DNA from: Sansalvadorimonas sp965221135
Lineage (GTDB): Bacteria > Pseudomonadota > Gammaproteobacteria > Pseudomonadales > Endozoicomonadaceae
Length of the DNA stretch: 64,000 nt
Assembly: GCA_965221135.1 (NCBI GenBank)
Contig: CBDCRZ010000100.1
Span: 186,001 to 250,000, forward strand
Direction of reading: 5' to 3'
The position numbers and the translations under genes were made by a program. Under the pieces are notes generated by a model. That model did not search any database, was not told the DNA's origin, and saw nothing but the letters and a program-made list of their open reading frames with translations. Below are positions 32,751 to 41,754 of the stretch, piece by piece; position 1 is the stretch's first letter; each line of letters begins with the position of its first letter.

Positions 32751-35651
32751 ATGCTGGACACAGAAATCACCCGGGAACTTCCCATCGATGAGGCCGTAGC
32801 CTCACTGAAAACTCCTCCCCACTCCGTTGAGGCTGAGCAGTCTGTGCTGGGCGGCCTGATGCTGGATAACGAAGCCTGGGACAAGGTCGGTGATAAGATC
32901 ACGGCGGATGACTTTTATAATCCGGCCCATCGTCATGTGTTCGCTGTGGTGCAGGCCCTGGCTCAGGAGTCTTTGCCTTTTGACCCAGTGACGGTATCGG
33001 AAGAGATGGACCGTCAGGGTGTGCTCGAAGAAGCGGGTGGCATTCTTTATTTGACCGAGCTGGTAGAAAGCATTCCCAGCGTGGCTAACCTTGCAGCTTA
33101 CGGAGACATTGTTTACGAGCGCTCTGTGCTTCGCCGCTTGATCAGTGCCTCCCAGCGTATTGCAGAATCCGCTTATGTGCCGGAAGGGCGCAAGGTCGAC
33201 GACATTGTCGAAATGGCTGAGCGGGAAGTGTTTAATATTGCCGAATCCCGTGCCAAAGAAGGCGGCCCTGTCGGTGCACGGGAACTGCTGAAAAAAGCCG
33301 TCGAGAAAATCGACGAGCTCTACAAAACCACTGGTTCTATCACGGGTGTGACATCCGGCTTTAAAGACCTCGATGAGATGACCTCCGGCTTCCAGTCGGC
33401 GGATATGATTGTTGTTGCGGCACGTCCGTCCATGGGTAAGTGTATTGTTGCCGGCAGTCGTGTACTGGATCCTGAGACAGGTCAGCGCACACTGATTGAT
33501 GACATCATTGCTCGCAAGCAAGGCGCACTTCTCTCTCTGGGAGATGATTTCCGTATTACACCGGCTACGCCTTCTGCGTTTGTTGATGATGGGGTCAAGC
33601 CTGTTTTCAAAGTAACGACAGCCCTTGGACGCACAATTGAAACCACTCTGACTCACCCTTTCCTTACCGATAAGGGCTGGTTGCCTCTGGGAAAAATTAA
33701 AGAAGGTGACGTGGTTGCCGTACCCCGGCAGTTGCCTGTGTTCGGTAAGAACAGCCTTCCTGACCATGAAGTACGGGCTCTGGCTTACTTTATTGGCGAT
33801 GGTGGCACGACTCAGTCTTCCGTACGTTTTACCAATGCTGATAAGCGGGTATTGGATGATTTTACTGAAGCCATGCAAGGCTTCGGCAATGTGAAGTGTA
33901 TTCTGGTCGAATCTTCGAAGCGCACACCTTCTCTGCGGGTAAGCAGTGATGGTGAACTGGTCACGGAAGCACGTCAGCAATTTGCAGGCACATTAAATCA
34001 GCTGCTTGTTGAGAAGAGTCTTACGGGTAAAGCGCTGGCTGACCAACTCGGTTTAGCCGAATCTACGGTCAGCTACTGGCGCAGCGGCAGTGCTGTTCCA
34101 GAGCAGAACACCGTTGATAACCTTTGCGGGGCTTTAAACGTTTCAGCGGAAGACTTGTTCCCGGAAGGTTATGAAGAGTTTTCCAGCAGTAGCCTTAGCC
34201 CGGTTGCTGTCTGGCTTGAAAAACATGGTCTGCTGAACTGTCTTGCGACAGATAAAGTGTTGCCGGATGCTGTGTTTGAATTACCAAAATCGCAGATAGC
34301 TCTCTTCCTGAGACACCTGTTTGCCTGCGATGGCAGTGCCTTTGTTCAGGGTAACGGTCAGTGTCGAATTTCCTATGCTTCTTCCAGCGAAGAGTTGATT
34401 CGGGGCGTTCAGCACCTTCTGATTCGTTTCGGTATTAACGCCAGGGTTCGCAGCAAGAAAAATAATTATGAAGGGGCAGCAACGTCATGGGAGCTCGCAG
34501 TTCTCAGTCAGTCTGGGCTGCAAACCTTTATTGATGAGATTGGAATCTTCTCTCAAGACGAGGCCGTGGAGTCGGTGCGCCAGACGCTGTCTGGTAAACA
34601 GCCGCATGACAACAGCGATACTCTGCCTGCGTCCCTGTGCGACTACATTCTTAAAATTAAAGGCAACCGCAGCTGGCCTGAGATATTTTCCGCTGCAGGA
34701 AAGGAGTGTCCGGCTAACTATAACCCCCATCTGAGTGGTGTTAGCCGACGAGGTTTAAGTCGTGCGCGCACAGCAATGTTTGCTGAGCTGTTTCGGGATG
34801 ATTACCTTCGTAACCTGTCTCAGTCCGATGTGTACTGGGACACTGTCGTTTCTATCGAATCTCAGGGCGATAAGCAGGTCTACGACCTGACAGTCGACCA
34901 GACTCACAACTTTATTGCTGAAGATATCTTTGTTCACAATACTACCTTCGCGATGAACCTTATCGAGAATGCTCTGATGTCTTCCGATGAGTGTGTGGTG
35001 GTGTTCAGTCTGGAAATGCCCGGCGAAGCACTGATGATGCGTAGTTTGTCTTCCCTTGGACGTATAGATCAGAGCAAGGTGAGAACCGGTAAGCTGGAAG
35101 ATGAAGACTGGCCGAAACTGTCTAATGCAGTAAAAAGCCTGAAAGAGAAAAAGCTGTTTATCGATGATACCGCCGGTATCAGCCCTCAGGAAATGAGGAC
35201 TCGCCTGCGGCGTATTAACCGTGAGCATGGCAAGATCGCCATGGTGATGATCGATTACCTTCAGTTGATGCAGATTCCCGGTTTCAGTGAAGGTCGTACC
35301 AACGAAATTTCTGAAATTTCCCGCTCCATCAAGGCGATGGCGAAAGAGTTTGAGTGCCCTGTGATTGCCCTGTCACAGCTCAACCGATCTCTGGAGCAAC
35401 GACCTAACAAGCGTCCGGTTAACTCTGACCTTCGTGAATCCGGAGCGATCGAGCAGGATGCTGACGTGATTATGTTTATCTATCGGGATGAAGTGTATAA
35501 CCCCGATACCGAACACAAAGGCGTGGCAGAAATTATTATCGGTAAGCAGCGTAACGGTCCTATCGGCTCCATACGTCTGGCCTTCCTCGGGCGCTTTACC
35601 CGTTTTGAGAATCTGGCGCCGGAGGCTTATGGCAACTTTGTGGATGATTAA
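32751..35651 (+). CDS. dnaB: replicative DNA helicase DnaB with an intein
   Basis: 966 residues; without the intein it would be 466, the normal DnaB length. It unwinds DNA at the replication fork as a hexamer. The N-terminal domain (PHSVEAEQSVLGGLMLDNEA) and RecA-like C-terminal domain (MVMIDYLQLMQIPGFSEGRT, QLNRSLEQRP, LRESGAIEQDADVIMFIYR) are complete. The Walker A motif is split: GARPSMGK-type ARPSMGK ends the N-extein and TTFAMNLIE begins the C-extein. A failed splice would give an inactive helicase. Start at ATG 32751. Confidence 0.97.
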   Translation: MLDTEITRELPIDEAVASLKTPPHSVEAEQSVLGGLMLDNEAWDKVGDKITADDFYNPAHRHVFAVVQALAQESLPFDPVTVSEEMDRQGVLEEAGGILYLTELVESIPSVANLAAYGDIVYERSVLRRLISASQRIAESAYVPEGRKVDDIVEMAEREVFNIAESRAKEGGPVGARELLKKAVEKIDELYKTTGSITGVTSGFKDLDEMTSGFQSADMIVVAARPSMGKCIVAGSRVLDPETGQRTLIDDIIARKQGALLSLGDDFRITPATPSAFVDDGVKPVFKVTTALGRTIETTLTHPFLTDKGWLPLGKIKEGDVVAVPRQLPVFGKNSLPDHEVRALAYFIGDGGTTQSSVRFTNADKRVLDDFTEAMQGFGNVKCILVESSKRTPSLRVSSDGELVTEARQQFAGTLNQLLVEKSLTGKALADQLGLAESTVSYWRSGSAVPEQNTVDNLCGALNVSAEDLFPEGYEEFSSSSLSPVAVWLEKHGLLNCLATDKVLPDAVFELPKSQIALFLRHLFACDGSAFVQGNGQCRISYASSSEELIRGVQHLLIRFGINARVRSKKNNYEGAATSWELAVLSQSGLQTFIDEIGIFSQDEAVESVRQTLSGKQPHDNSDTLPASLCDYILKIKGNRSWPEIFSAAGKECPANYNPHLSGVSRRGLSRARTAMFAELFRDDYLRNLSQSDVYWDTVVSIESQGDKQVYDLTVDQTHNFIAEDIFVHNTTFAMNLIENALMSSDECVVVFSLEMPGEALMMRSLSSLGRIDQSKVRTGKLEDEDWPKLSNAVKSLKEKKLFIDDTAGISPQEMRTRLRRINREHGKIAMVMIDYLQLMQIPGFSEGRTNEISEISRSIKAMAKEFECPVIALSQLNRSLEQRPNKRPVNSDLRESGAIEQDADVIMFIYRDEVYNPDTEHKGVAEIIIGKQRNGPIGSIRLAFLGRFTRFENLAPEAYGNFVDD
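33441..34940 (+). other. intein in DnaB P-loop with DOD-type endonuclease and HTH
   Basis: Residues 231-730 of the DnaB frame (500 residues, 1500 bp). It starts with Cys (CIVAGSRVLDPETGQ), has block B TLTHPFLTDKGW, and ends YDLTVDQTHNFIAEDIFVHN, with the C-extein starting Thr. Blocks C and E of a LAGLIDADG endonuclease are ALAYFIGDGGT and HLFACDGSAF. An XRE-like helix-turn-helix segment (LADQLGLAESTVSYWRSGSA) lies between them. All splicing residues are present, so splicing is expected to be active. Confidence 0.93.
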
Positions 35652-35694
35652 TCTGCGTCGCTTTCTTTAAAGTGCTTTCTTTAAGCCATTTTCT

Positions 35695-37002
35695 TCAGGA
35701 TGTTTTGTTGATAATGCGGGTATTGAGCCAGTAGGAGCTCAGCCCGCAGATCCCCGCCAGTACCAGCAACAATGTAGATGCCATGTCGGCTTTGATCTGG
35801 GTAATCAACCAGGTTGCCAGCAAGGGTGTCAGCCCGCCTCCAAGTGCAAAGCCAATGTTGTAAGACAGTCCGCAACCCGAATAGCGCACTTCGGCAGGGA
35901 ACTGCTGACAGAAGGTCCAGAACACACCTCCACAGACTGTTCCCACCATTAGAGAGCCCAGTATCAGACTGGTGAAAGCCAATGTGGTATGTGGCGCAAG
36001 AATGCCAGCCGCTAAAACAGGCCCAAGAACAATCAGCAACACAAACTGTGTAACAACAAATTTTTTTCCCCAACGGTCTGCCAGATGCCCGCAGGCAATA
36101 CAGGCTACGGCTGCAAATACACTGGCTATAGCGCTGTGCAGCGCGACAGAAACTGTACGCTCCGGATGCAGGGTGCTGGCCCAGGTGGGTAAGAAAATAA
36201 GAAACATAATGGAGTTGATGCCGTGGGACATAATGCAGAGAGTGGCAGTCAACAGTTGGGGGCGGTAAGACTTCACAAGCGTTGCGAGTGGAAGCCGAAT
36301 AATCTCTGAATTTTGCTGCAGCTTAAGAAAGCCTGCAGTTTCATGAAAATGACGGCGGATAAAATATCCGACCACACCCAGGCCGCCACCAATCCAGAAG
36401 GCAATACGCCAGCCGGTGTCCATCATACCTTTATGGCTCAGAAGTATTTCCAAAATGGCGTGAATGGTATGCCCAAGAGCCAGACCAAAGATCATACCGC
36501 AGAGAACAGCGCCTGTTGCCATGACCTTATTTTTAGGGAGTATCTCCTGCACATAGGTGAGAGCACCGCCGACTTCCCCTCCCATAGACAACCCCTGTGC
36601 CAGCCGCAGACCCAGCAGCAAAGCAGGAGCCAGAATGATACCGGCGGTTTCTGCATCAGGCAGGCAGCCGATCAATGCGGTGGACAGTGCCATTAACAGA
36701 ACTGTGGCCGTAAAGGGTTTTTTCCTCCCTTTACGGTCGCCAATATGCCCGAAAATGACACCACCCAAAGGGCGGGTAATATAACCAAGGCTGAAGGTGA
36801 TAAAGGTAAAAAGAAGGCTCTCGGTGACACTGGTATCCGGGAAAAACACATGACTAATATAAGGCGCCATCAGCGCATAAATCATAAAATCATAGGTTTC
36901 CAGTGCACACCCAAGAGTGCATATCGTCAGCATTTTATAAGTGCCAGCGGGTAGAGTACTGGTAAGAGTTTGACTGAGTGGTTTGCCGGACTGAGCTGTC
37001 AT
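35695..37002 (-). CDS. MFS transporter, metabolite:H+ symporter (MHS) type
   Basis: 435 residues, 12 predicted membrane helices. ALETYDFMIYALMAPYISHV, FGHIGDRKGRKK (the loop 2-3 GxxxDRxGRK motif) and GLRLAQGLSMGGEVGGALTY match the ProP/ShiA-like MHS family. The ATG directly follows the upstream TGA, so it is the second gene of an operon with the 37003-38262 protein. Substrate unknown; candidates are organic acids or compatible solutes. Confidence 0.85.
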   Translation of the reverse strand: MTAQSGKPLSQTLTSTLPAGTYKMLTICTLGCALETYDFMIYALMAPYISHVFFPDTSVTESLLFTFITFSLGYITRPLGGVIFGHIGDRKGRKKPFTATVLLMALSTALIGCLPDAETAGIILAPALLLGLRLAQGLSMGGEVGGALTYVQEILPKNKVMATGAVLCGMIFGLALGHTIHAILEILLSHKGMMDTGWRIAFWIGGGLGVVGYFIRRHFHETAGFLKLQQNSEIIRLPLATLVKSYRPQLLTATLCIMSHGINSIMFLIFLPTWASTLHPERTVSVALHSAIASVFAAVACIACGHLADRWGKKFVVTQFVLLIVLGPVLAAGILAPHTTLAFTSLILGSLMVGTVCGGVFWTFCQQFPAEVRYSGCGLSYNIGFALGGGLTPLLATWLITQIKADMASTLLLVLAGICGLSSYWLNTRIINKTS

Positions 37003-38262
37003 TCATCCATCCATCGCCCAGTCGCTGCTGCCATCTTCCGTTGTTACTTTATGAAGGTGCACAGGCCCTGCGGCAAACATAGGGGCTGGCGTTGGGAAGG
37101 CGCGTCCGAGAATCATGTCATTCAGTCGTGCACTCACCAGGCTGTCTGTGCCTACGAAGCGGATCTCATAATCTTTCACATACTCACCTATATAGCTTTG
37201 GCTGATCTTTTTAATCTTTTCTATGTATTTGACTCCTGTATTGAAAGCGGAGGAGGTGTCGTGTGTGAATCCGCAGTCCAGTAGTTTCAGGAAGCGATAA
37301 GGGTGTGCCAAAAATCCGGAGTTAAGTGATATTGCAGCGAGAATCGGGCAAGGAATTACAGCTTTCTGGAACCAGAGTGAGAACTCTTCAGGGTTATACA
37401 TAATGCAACGAGAGGATTCACGAATACCCCATTGTTCGTGAGCTTCCTTTAGCGATTTCTTAACAAAGTACTTCTGAATCATTCCTTCGAGAAAGCTGAC
37501 GACAGCCAGCAGGCCGGTTTTGAGCAGGCTGACCACGGTCCCTACAGCTCCTGCCATATAACCTGCGGCTGTCAGCCCGGTCATGGTGACTTCTATGGCC
37601 GCATCTTTGGCGCCGCCCGCAGACCGTGCGAGTGAGTGTCGTGCCAGAGCATTAGCAATAATAGAGGGGTGTCCACCCAGCAGGTCTACGTCGTAACCGC
37701 TCCAGACCTGAGAGAATAATGAATAGGCACCTGCAACGGCATTATGCAGCCCTTTATAGATAGTGCCCGCCGCTTTCACATGTTCCCAGCCGGGAATGCA
37801 GCCAACAATTTTGCCTACCAGAGCGCCTAACACTGAGGGGGAGAGCGAGCGCAGTTTTGTGCGGATGAATTCACTAAAGCGCCCAAAAATAGAGGCGAGT
37901 TTATCCAGCACTCTTACAAAGAAATCAGAGATTACCCGATCCAGTTTATGGGCGGCATCACTGGCAAGTGAGCCAGCTCTGGCGAGCACCTGACCAAAGC
38001 TGGTACCGATGATGGGGGCTTTGGTGACAATAGCGGACGAAAGGGTAGAGATATCCTCCAGAAACACGGAACTGCCGAATATGCCTTTGAGAACAGAGGA
38101 TGCAGCGGAGAAAGCTTTGGGGTAGGGAATAAAGTCAGTGTTACCCAGAAAATAGAGGGCACCCTGACGGGCGTCAGCCATCTCTGCGAGCTGAACCTGC
38201 ATGGCATCGGTAGTTGTTCGACCGAACAGCGTTTCCCGAAAATGCTTAAAGAGCCTCGGCAT
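37003..38262 (-). CDS. unknown protein, possible membrane-interacting effector
   Basis: 419 residues, no signal peptide. The N-terminal half is amphipathic helices with hydrophobic stretches at about 205-280 (GLTAAGYMAGAVGTVVSLLK, GLLAVVSFLEGM). No family recognised. It ends with TGA directly followed by the MFS ATG. It is divergent from another unknown gene at 38377, with a 114-bp shared upstream region. In this organism such proteins may be secreted, but nothing in the sequence proves it. Confidence 0.5.
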   Translation of the reverse strand: MPRLFKHFRETLFGRTTTDAMQVQLAEMADARQGALYFLGNTDFIPYPKAFSAASSVLKGIFGSSVFLEDISTLSSAIVTKAPIIGTSFGQVLARAGSLASDAAHKLDRVISDFFVRVLDKLASIFGRFSEFIRTKLRSLSPSVLGALVGKIVGCIPGWEHVKAAGTIYKGLHNAVAGAYSLFSQVWSGYDVDLLGGHPSIIANALARHSLARSAGGAKDAAIEVTMTGLTAAGYMAGAVGTVVSLLKTGLLAVVSFLEGMIQKYFVKKSLKEAHEQWGIRESSRCIMYNPEEFSLWFQKAVIPCPILAAISLNSGFLAHPYRFLKLLDCGFTHDTSSAFNTGVKYIEKIKKISQSYIGEYVKDYEIRFVGTDSLVSARLNDMILGRAFPTPAPMFAAGPVHLHKVTTEDGSSDWAMDG

Positions 38263-38376
38263 AATACATAACCCTTGTGCTCATGGTGGCGAGTAAGTCT
38301 AGTTAAGCTCTTAATCCCGTCGAGGCAGCTAGGCTGAATTAGATAAATAAATAGACATTCAGGCAGGGATTGCTCT

Positions 38377-40113
38377 ATGAAACCCGATAACAGCGCAAAT
38401 CCTGGCGCCAGGGTTCCACTTACTGGTGGCGTCGCGCCTGTTGGCTATGAGCCGCCCGCAGAAAAGAGTGGAGCAACGCTGGGGGGGAAGTCTGTCGAGG
38501 TCGTGCCTTCGGCAGAAGTGAAAAACGTTCTTCGAGCGGAAGGCAGGAGCTACGCAGGTGTCAGTCTGGTCAGGCGCTCCATTGCTGAACACCTTCCACG
38601 GACCGGATTGTTAAACCGCATCATTACCTACTTCCGAGATCGCCCAACAGCCAGTGAACGTACCGCTCTCAGGGCTATGTATAACAATCTGGAGAAGGCT
38701 TTGGGAGCACAGGCGGGAAGTGTTACTGAATCCGCTCTTGAGTCCCGTGAGAATACTTTTACCGTCAATAAAGGTTCTGATGGCCACCGAATATGCGCAT
38801 TAATGGTTAAAGCGGGGTTGGCCCGCTTTGAAGAAAGAAGTGAGGAAGGAGACAGGGTCACCATCCGTTTTGTTCGCACATCTGGCTTTGAGCAAAAGGT
38901 GCGAGGCATCGACCTGCTGGTACAGACCTGTCCGGTGGTGCTGGGTAAGGATGGTGAGCTGGACTGGGGTGAAATGTTGGAGCAGGAATCTAATGCACTG
39001 CAGCCAGGCTTTAAAACTGATGAATATATTGGCAGCGGTGAAGGGATCACACCTTCCTGGTTTGTTGAGACTAAAGGTATTGCTGCAATGGAGCGGATAT
39101 TGTCACGCCGCCAAGAATTGTCTGAGCGCCTGGATCAGCTGGCTCAGGAGCCTCGCAAGGATGACAACTGGCTTACAGTTTCTGTACGTGCAAAGCGGCT
39201 TAAGAGCCTCGCCAAAGAGTTTGGAATAAAAGGTGTCGATAATGTTCTCTCAAAAAGCTTTATACAAAATATCGAAAATCAAACACAAGAAGAGTGGCGG
39301 GCATCTGTAAGGGAAATCGGTTATCAGCACCCAAGCTTCGTACCACTCTGGGAGGCAATGGAACCTTATTATCAGGCGCTGTCAGCTAATTATCAGGAGC
39401 GAACAGATAAGTTTCTGGTGGATAATGAGCGGTTAATGACTCTAAAAAAGAATATGAATGAATTTGCTGAAGATCATGAGCTGACAGGGCGTAAATTGTT
39501 TCCTGAAGATATTGAGCGAATCGACATTGATAAGGAGACACTTGAGGTTGTAGGTCCTGTCTTTATGTGTGTGGTGGAAGCCAAAATACGCAGTGAAGCA
39601 GAGTTGGCTTTTGGGAGGTTGAAGTTGCCGAAACAAAGTCGAATCACACAGGGAAGGCTTCAACAAGGGCTCGGGGTGTTAAAACGGGAAATGACTGCGG
39701 GTACCTATGAAAAGTGCGTTGATGATAACAAGAGAAAAGCATTTATCACTTCTTTGGAAGCAAAAGTAGATCAAGATCTTGACGAGAGAATTGAGCTTCT
39801 GCGAACAGCAAAAGAAGAAAAGATAGAACTCCGTGGTGAGATTCAAACTCTGCTTTCAACCTATGAGAGTGAATATCCTAAGCAGGGCGAAGACGGGGTG
39901 CGGGTTGTTGATGTTGAACTCTCGGCACGTAATGCACTTCGAATAGTCAAAATGTATGACGAGCTGCTGAACGAGTTAAATGAATCAGGGCAGCCCTTCA
40001 CTCTGGATGAGCTGGTGAAGCGCCGGGTTCAGAACGCTTTGGATAATGGCATTAGCTTGTCGAAAACAGATTGGGGAAAGGGAGTGGAAGCCTATATACT
40101 TTCCACATCTTAG
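38377..40113 (+). CDS. large charged hypothetical protein
   Basis: 578 residues without a signal peptide. The N-terminal 75 residues are disordered and Pro/Gly-rich (ANPGARVPLTGGVAPVGYEP). A globular region follows (about 80-240), and then an acidic, helix-rich part likely to form coiled coils (about 250-560). No catalytic motif is visible. It reads like a cytoplasmic or type III-secreted effector, but I cannot assign a family. Divergent from the 37003 gene. Confidence 0.5.
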   Translation: MKPDNSANPGARVPLTGGVAPVGYEPPAEKSGATLGGKSVEVVPSAEVKNVLRAEGRSYAGVSLVRRSIAEHLPRTGLLNRIITYFRDRPTASERTALRAMYNNLEKALGAQAGSVTESALESRENTFTVNKGSDGHRICALMVKAGLARFEERSEEGDRVTIRFVRTSGFEQKVRGIDLLVQTCPVVLGKDGELDWGEMLEQESNALQPGFKTDEYIGSGEGITPSWFVETKGIAAMERILSRRQELSERLDQLAQEPRKDDNWLTVSVRAKRLKSLAKEFGIKGVDNVLSKSFIQNIENQTQEEWRASVREIGYQHPSFVPLWEAMEPYYQALSANYQERTDKFLVDNERLMTLKKNMNEFAEDHELTGRKLFPEDIERIDIDKETLEVVGPVFMCVVEAKIRSEAELAFGRLKLPKQSRITQGRLQQGLGVLKREMTAGTYEKCVDDNKRKAFITSLEAKVDQDLDERIELLRTAKEEKIELRGEIQTLLSTYESEYPKQGEDGVRVVDVELSARNALRIVKMYDELLNELNESGQPFTLDELVKRRVQNALDNGISLSKTDWGKGVEAYILSTS

Positions 40114-40314
40114 CGGCTTTTAGTGATTATTCGCGATTCATAGAAATGGCACAGCTCCCTCTATTCAGATATAGAGCAGTGCCCATGTTTCCACATGGCC
40201 GGGCACTTATCACTCCTTCCTAACAAGAGAACCAGTAATACTGTCTTCATAGGAACTCTCAGAAAGAGTTGAACCCTAACAACTCCGGTATTATGTTTTC
40301 TGATAGAGCGCTGT

Positions 40315-41661
40315 ATGGACAAATCCCTCTTCAATCCTACCCTTGATGGGCCCTCTAGCCCCCTTCCTTCCGGGGATGGCGACATATTGGCTGCAGCATG
40401 CCCTGCGTTATTTCCTGAAGGCAGTGGGGTTTATCAGCACTATGATGTGGCTGCGTACGAGTCGCTCCCCTATTCTCCCGCAGCCTCTGATTTAGAGTCG
40501 GCTGTCTCCGCCAAACCTCTTCAGGAATACATGTGTACTCACACACATGAAGTAGAAATGGCTGTAGATGAAAGATCCTCCACCCCGGCATGTCAGCATG
40601 TTATTACGGTGAAATTTAGTCAGGATAGAGAACGGATTAGTATAAGCCTCCTGAACCCGGACGGGAGTGTTGATGTAAGCTGTTCCAGGGCAACTTTTAA
40701 TGCGGCCTCAAAAAAGCCGCGTCTCATTTGTGCGGGTTTGATAATTTGCGCCATTAGCAGCATGGGGAAAAAATGTGCCAGGCTTCAGGAAATAAACTCC
40801 TGGATAGTTGATAATTTTAATTATTTTCAAAAACCAAAAAATCAAAAAAAAATAGTCAGGGATGTACAGTTTAAACTCAACGTACTTAAGGTTTTTCAAC
40901 GAATAGGTCATTTTGGTTGCGATTGGCATGATGCTTGGACACTCATTATTAATAGAGAATCTTTCAAACACATATTCCTGAATAGTCGTTCTGCACATCT
41001 TTCTAAATCCGCCGATTTACTTCAGGCACTTTTTTCAGAGGCTGCGGTCCCTCCCCAGCCGTGTCAGGAATATTTGTGCAGCTCACCTCCTCGAGATGAA
41101 GTCAGGGTGAGATTTAGCTCGGACAGGAGTTTCATTCATATGAACCTGATTGCTGCGAATAGAGAGGTTCTTAAAACCTTTCAGGCGGACACTAACAATT
41201 TAATATTAGAGAAACCAGATTTGACCGTTCCTGGACTGATAATCTGTGCCATCTGCAGCATGGTAAACAGGCGTGCCTCATTAAGAGAAATACGTTCCTG
41301 GGTAGTTGATAATTTTAACTACTTTAAAGAACCTGAGAATAACAAGAGAGTGTACAGTCGCTTACGCTACCATGTATCAAGAAACAAGCTTTTTGAAAGC
41401 CAAAGAGATACTCAATTTGGCGAGGTCTACTGGACACTCACCAATGATGAAGATGCTTTCGAAGAATTCACTAGAGATAGAAGTTTTGCGATTAAATACA
41501 AAAATAGAACAGCACCGTCCAATACTAAAAATCCCTGTGACGATGACCCTCAGAGAACAAGCAGTTCTCCTCCCATTTCTGGTTATATTGTTTCAATCAA
41601 AAGGTGTAAATTATTTCCAGTTCATCATCCACGGCCTGTCTGTGGGTTCCCAACAAGATAA
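40315..41661 (+). CDS. protein with two forkhead-like winged-helix repeats (paralog A)
   Basis: 448 residues, no signal peptide. It has two repeats, each a short beta module (ITVKFSQDRERISISLL; VRVRFSSDRSFIHMNLI) followed by a domain of about 76 residues: 134-210 and 300-375. Both follow the forkhead pattern: KP, then LI..AI..S, a helix L.EI..W..D.F.Y, and a terminal WTL. In the recognition-helix region FOX Asn and His are Ser and Tyr in repeat 2. Residues 1-130 are Pro/Ser/acid-rich. A close paralog follows at 41755, with a related upstream region. Family inferred from pattern; forkhead domains are not normal in bacteria. Confidence 0.6.
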   Translation: MDKSLFNPTLDGPSSPLPSGDGDILAAACPALFPEGSGVYQHYDVAAYESLPYSPAASDLESAVSAKPLQEYMCTHTHEVEMAVDERSSTPACQHVITVKFSQDRERISISLLNPDGSVDVSCSRATFNAASKKPRLICAGLIICAISSMGKKCARLQEINSWIVDNFNYFQKPKNQKKIVRDVQFKLNVLKVFQRIGHFGCDWHDAWTLIINRESFKHIFLNSRSAHLSKSADLLQALFSEAAVPPQPCQEYLCSSPPRDEVRVRFSSDRSFIHMNLIAANREVLKTFQADTNNLILEKPDLTVPGLIICAICSMVNRRASLREIRSWVVDNFNYFKEPENNKRVYSRLRYHVSRNKLFESQRDTQFGEVYWTLTNDEDAFEEFTRDRSFAIKYKNRTAPSNTKNPCDDDPQRTSSSPPISGYIVSIKRCKLFPVHHPRPVCGFPTR

Positions 41662-41754
41662 ACAGCAATACTGTCTTCATGGGGGGGCATGGGAACTCTC
41701 AGGCATAAATGAACCCTATGTACTCAGGTATTTTATAGAGCCACAGGGGGCAAA

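Noticed and set aside
32802..33980. Long minus-strand frame inside dnaB
   Set aside because: Antisense shadow of the DnaB and intein coding sequence.
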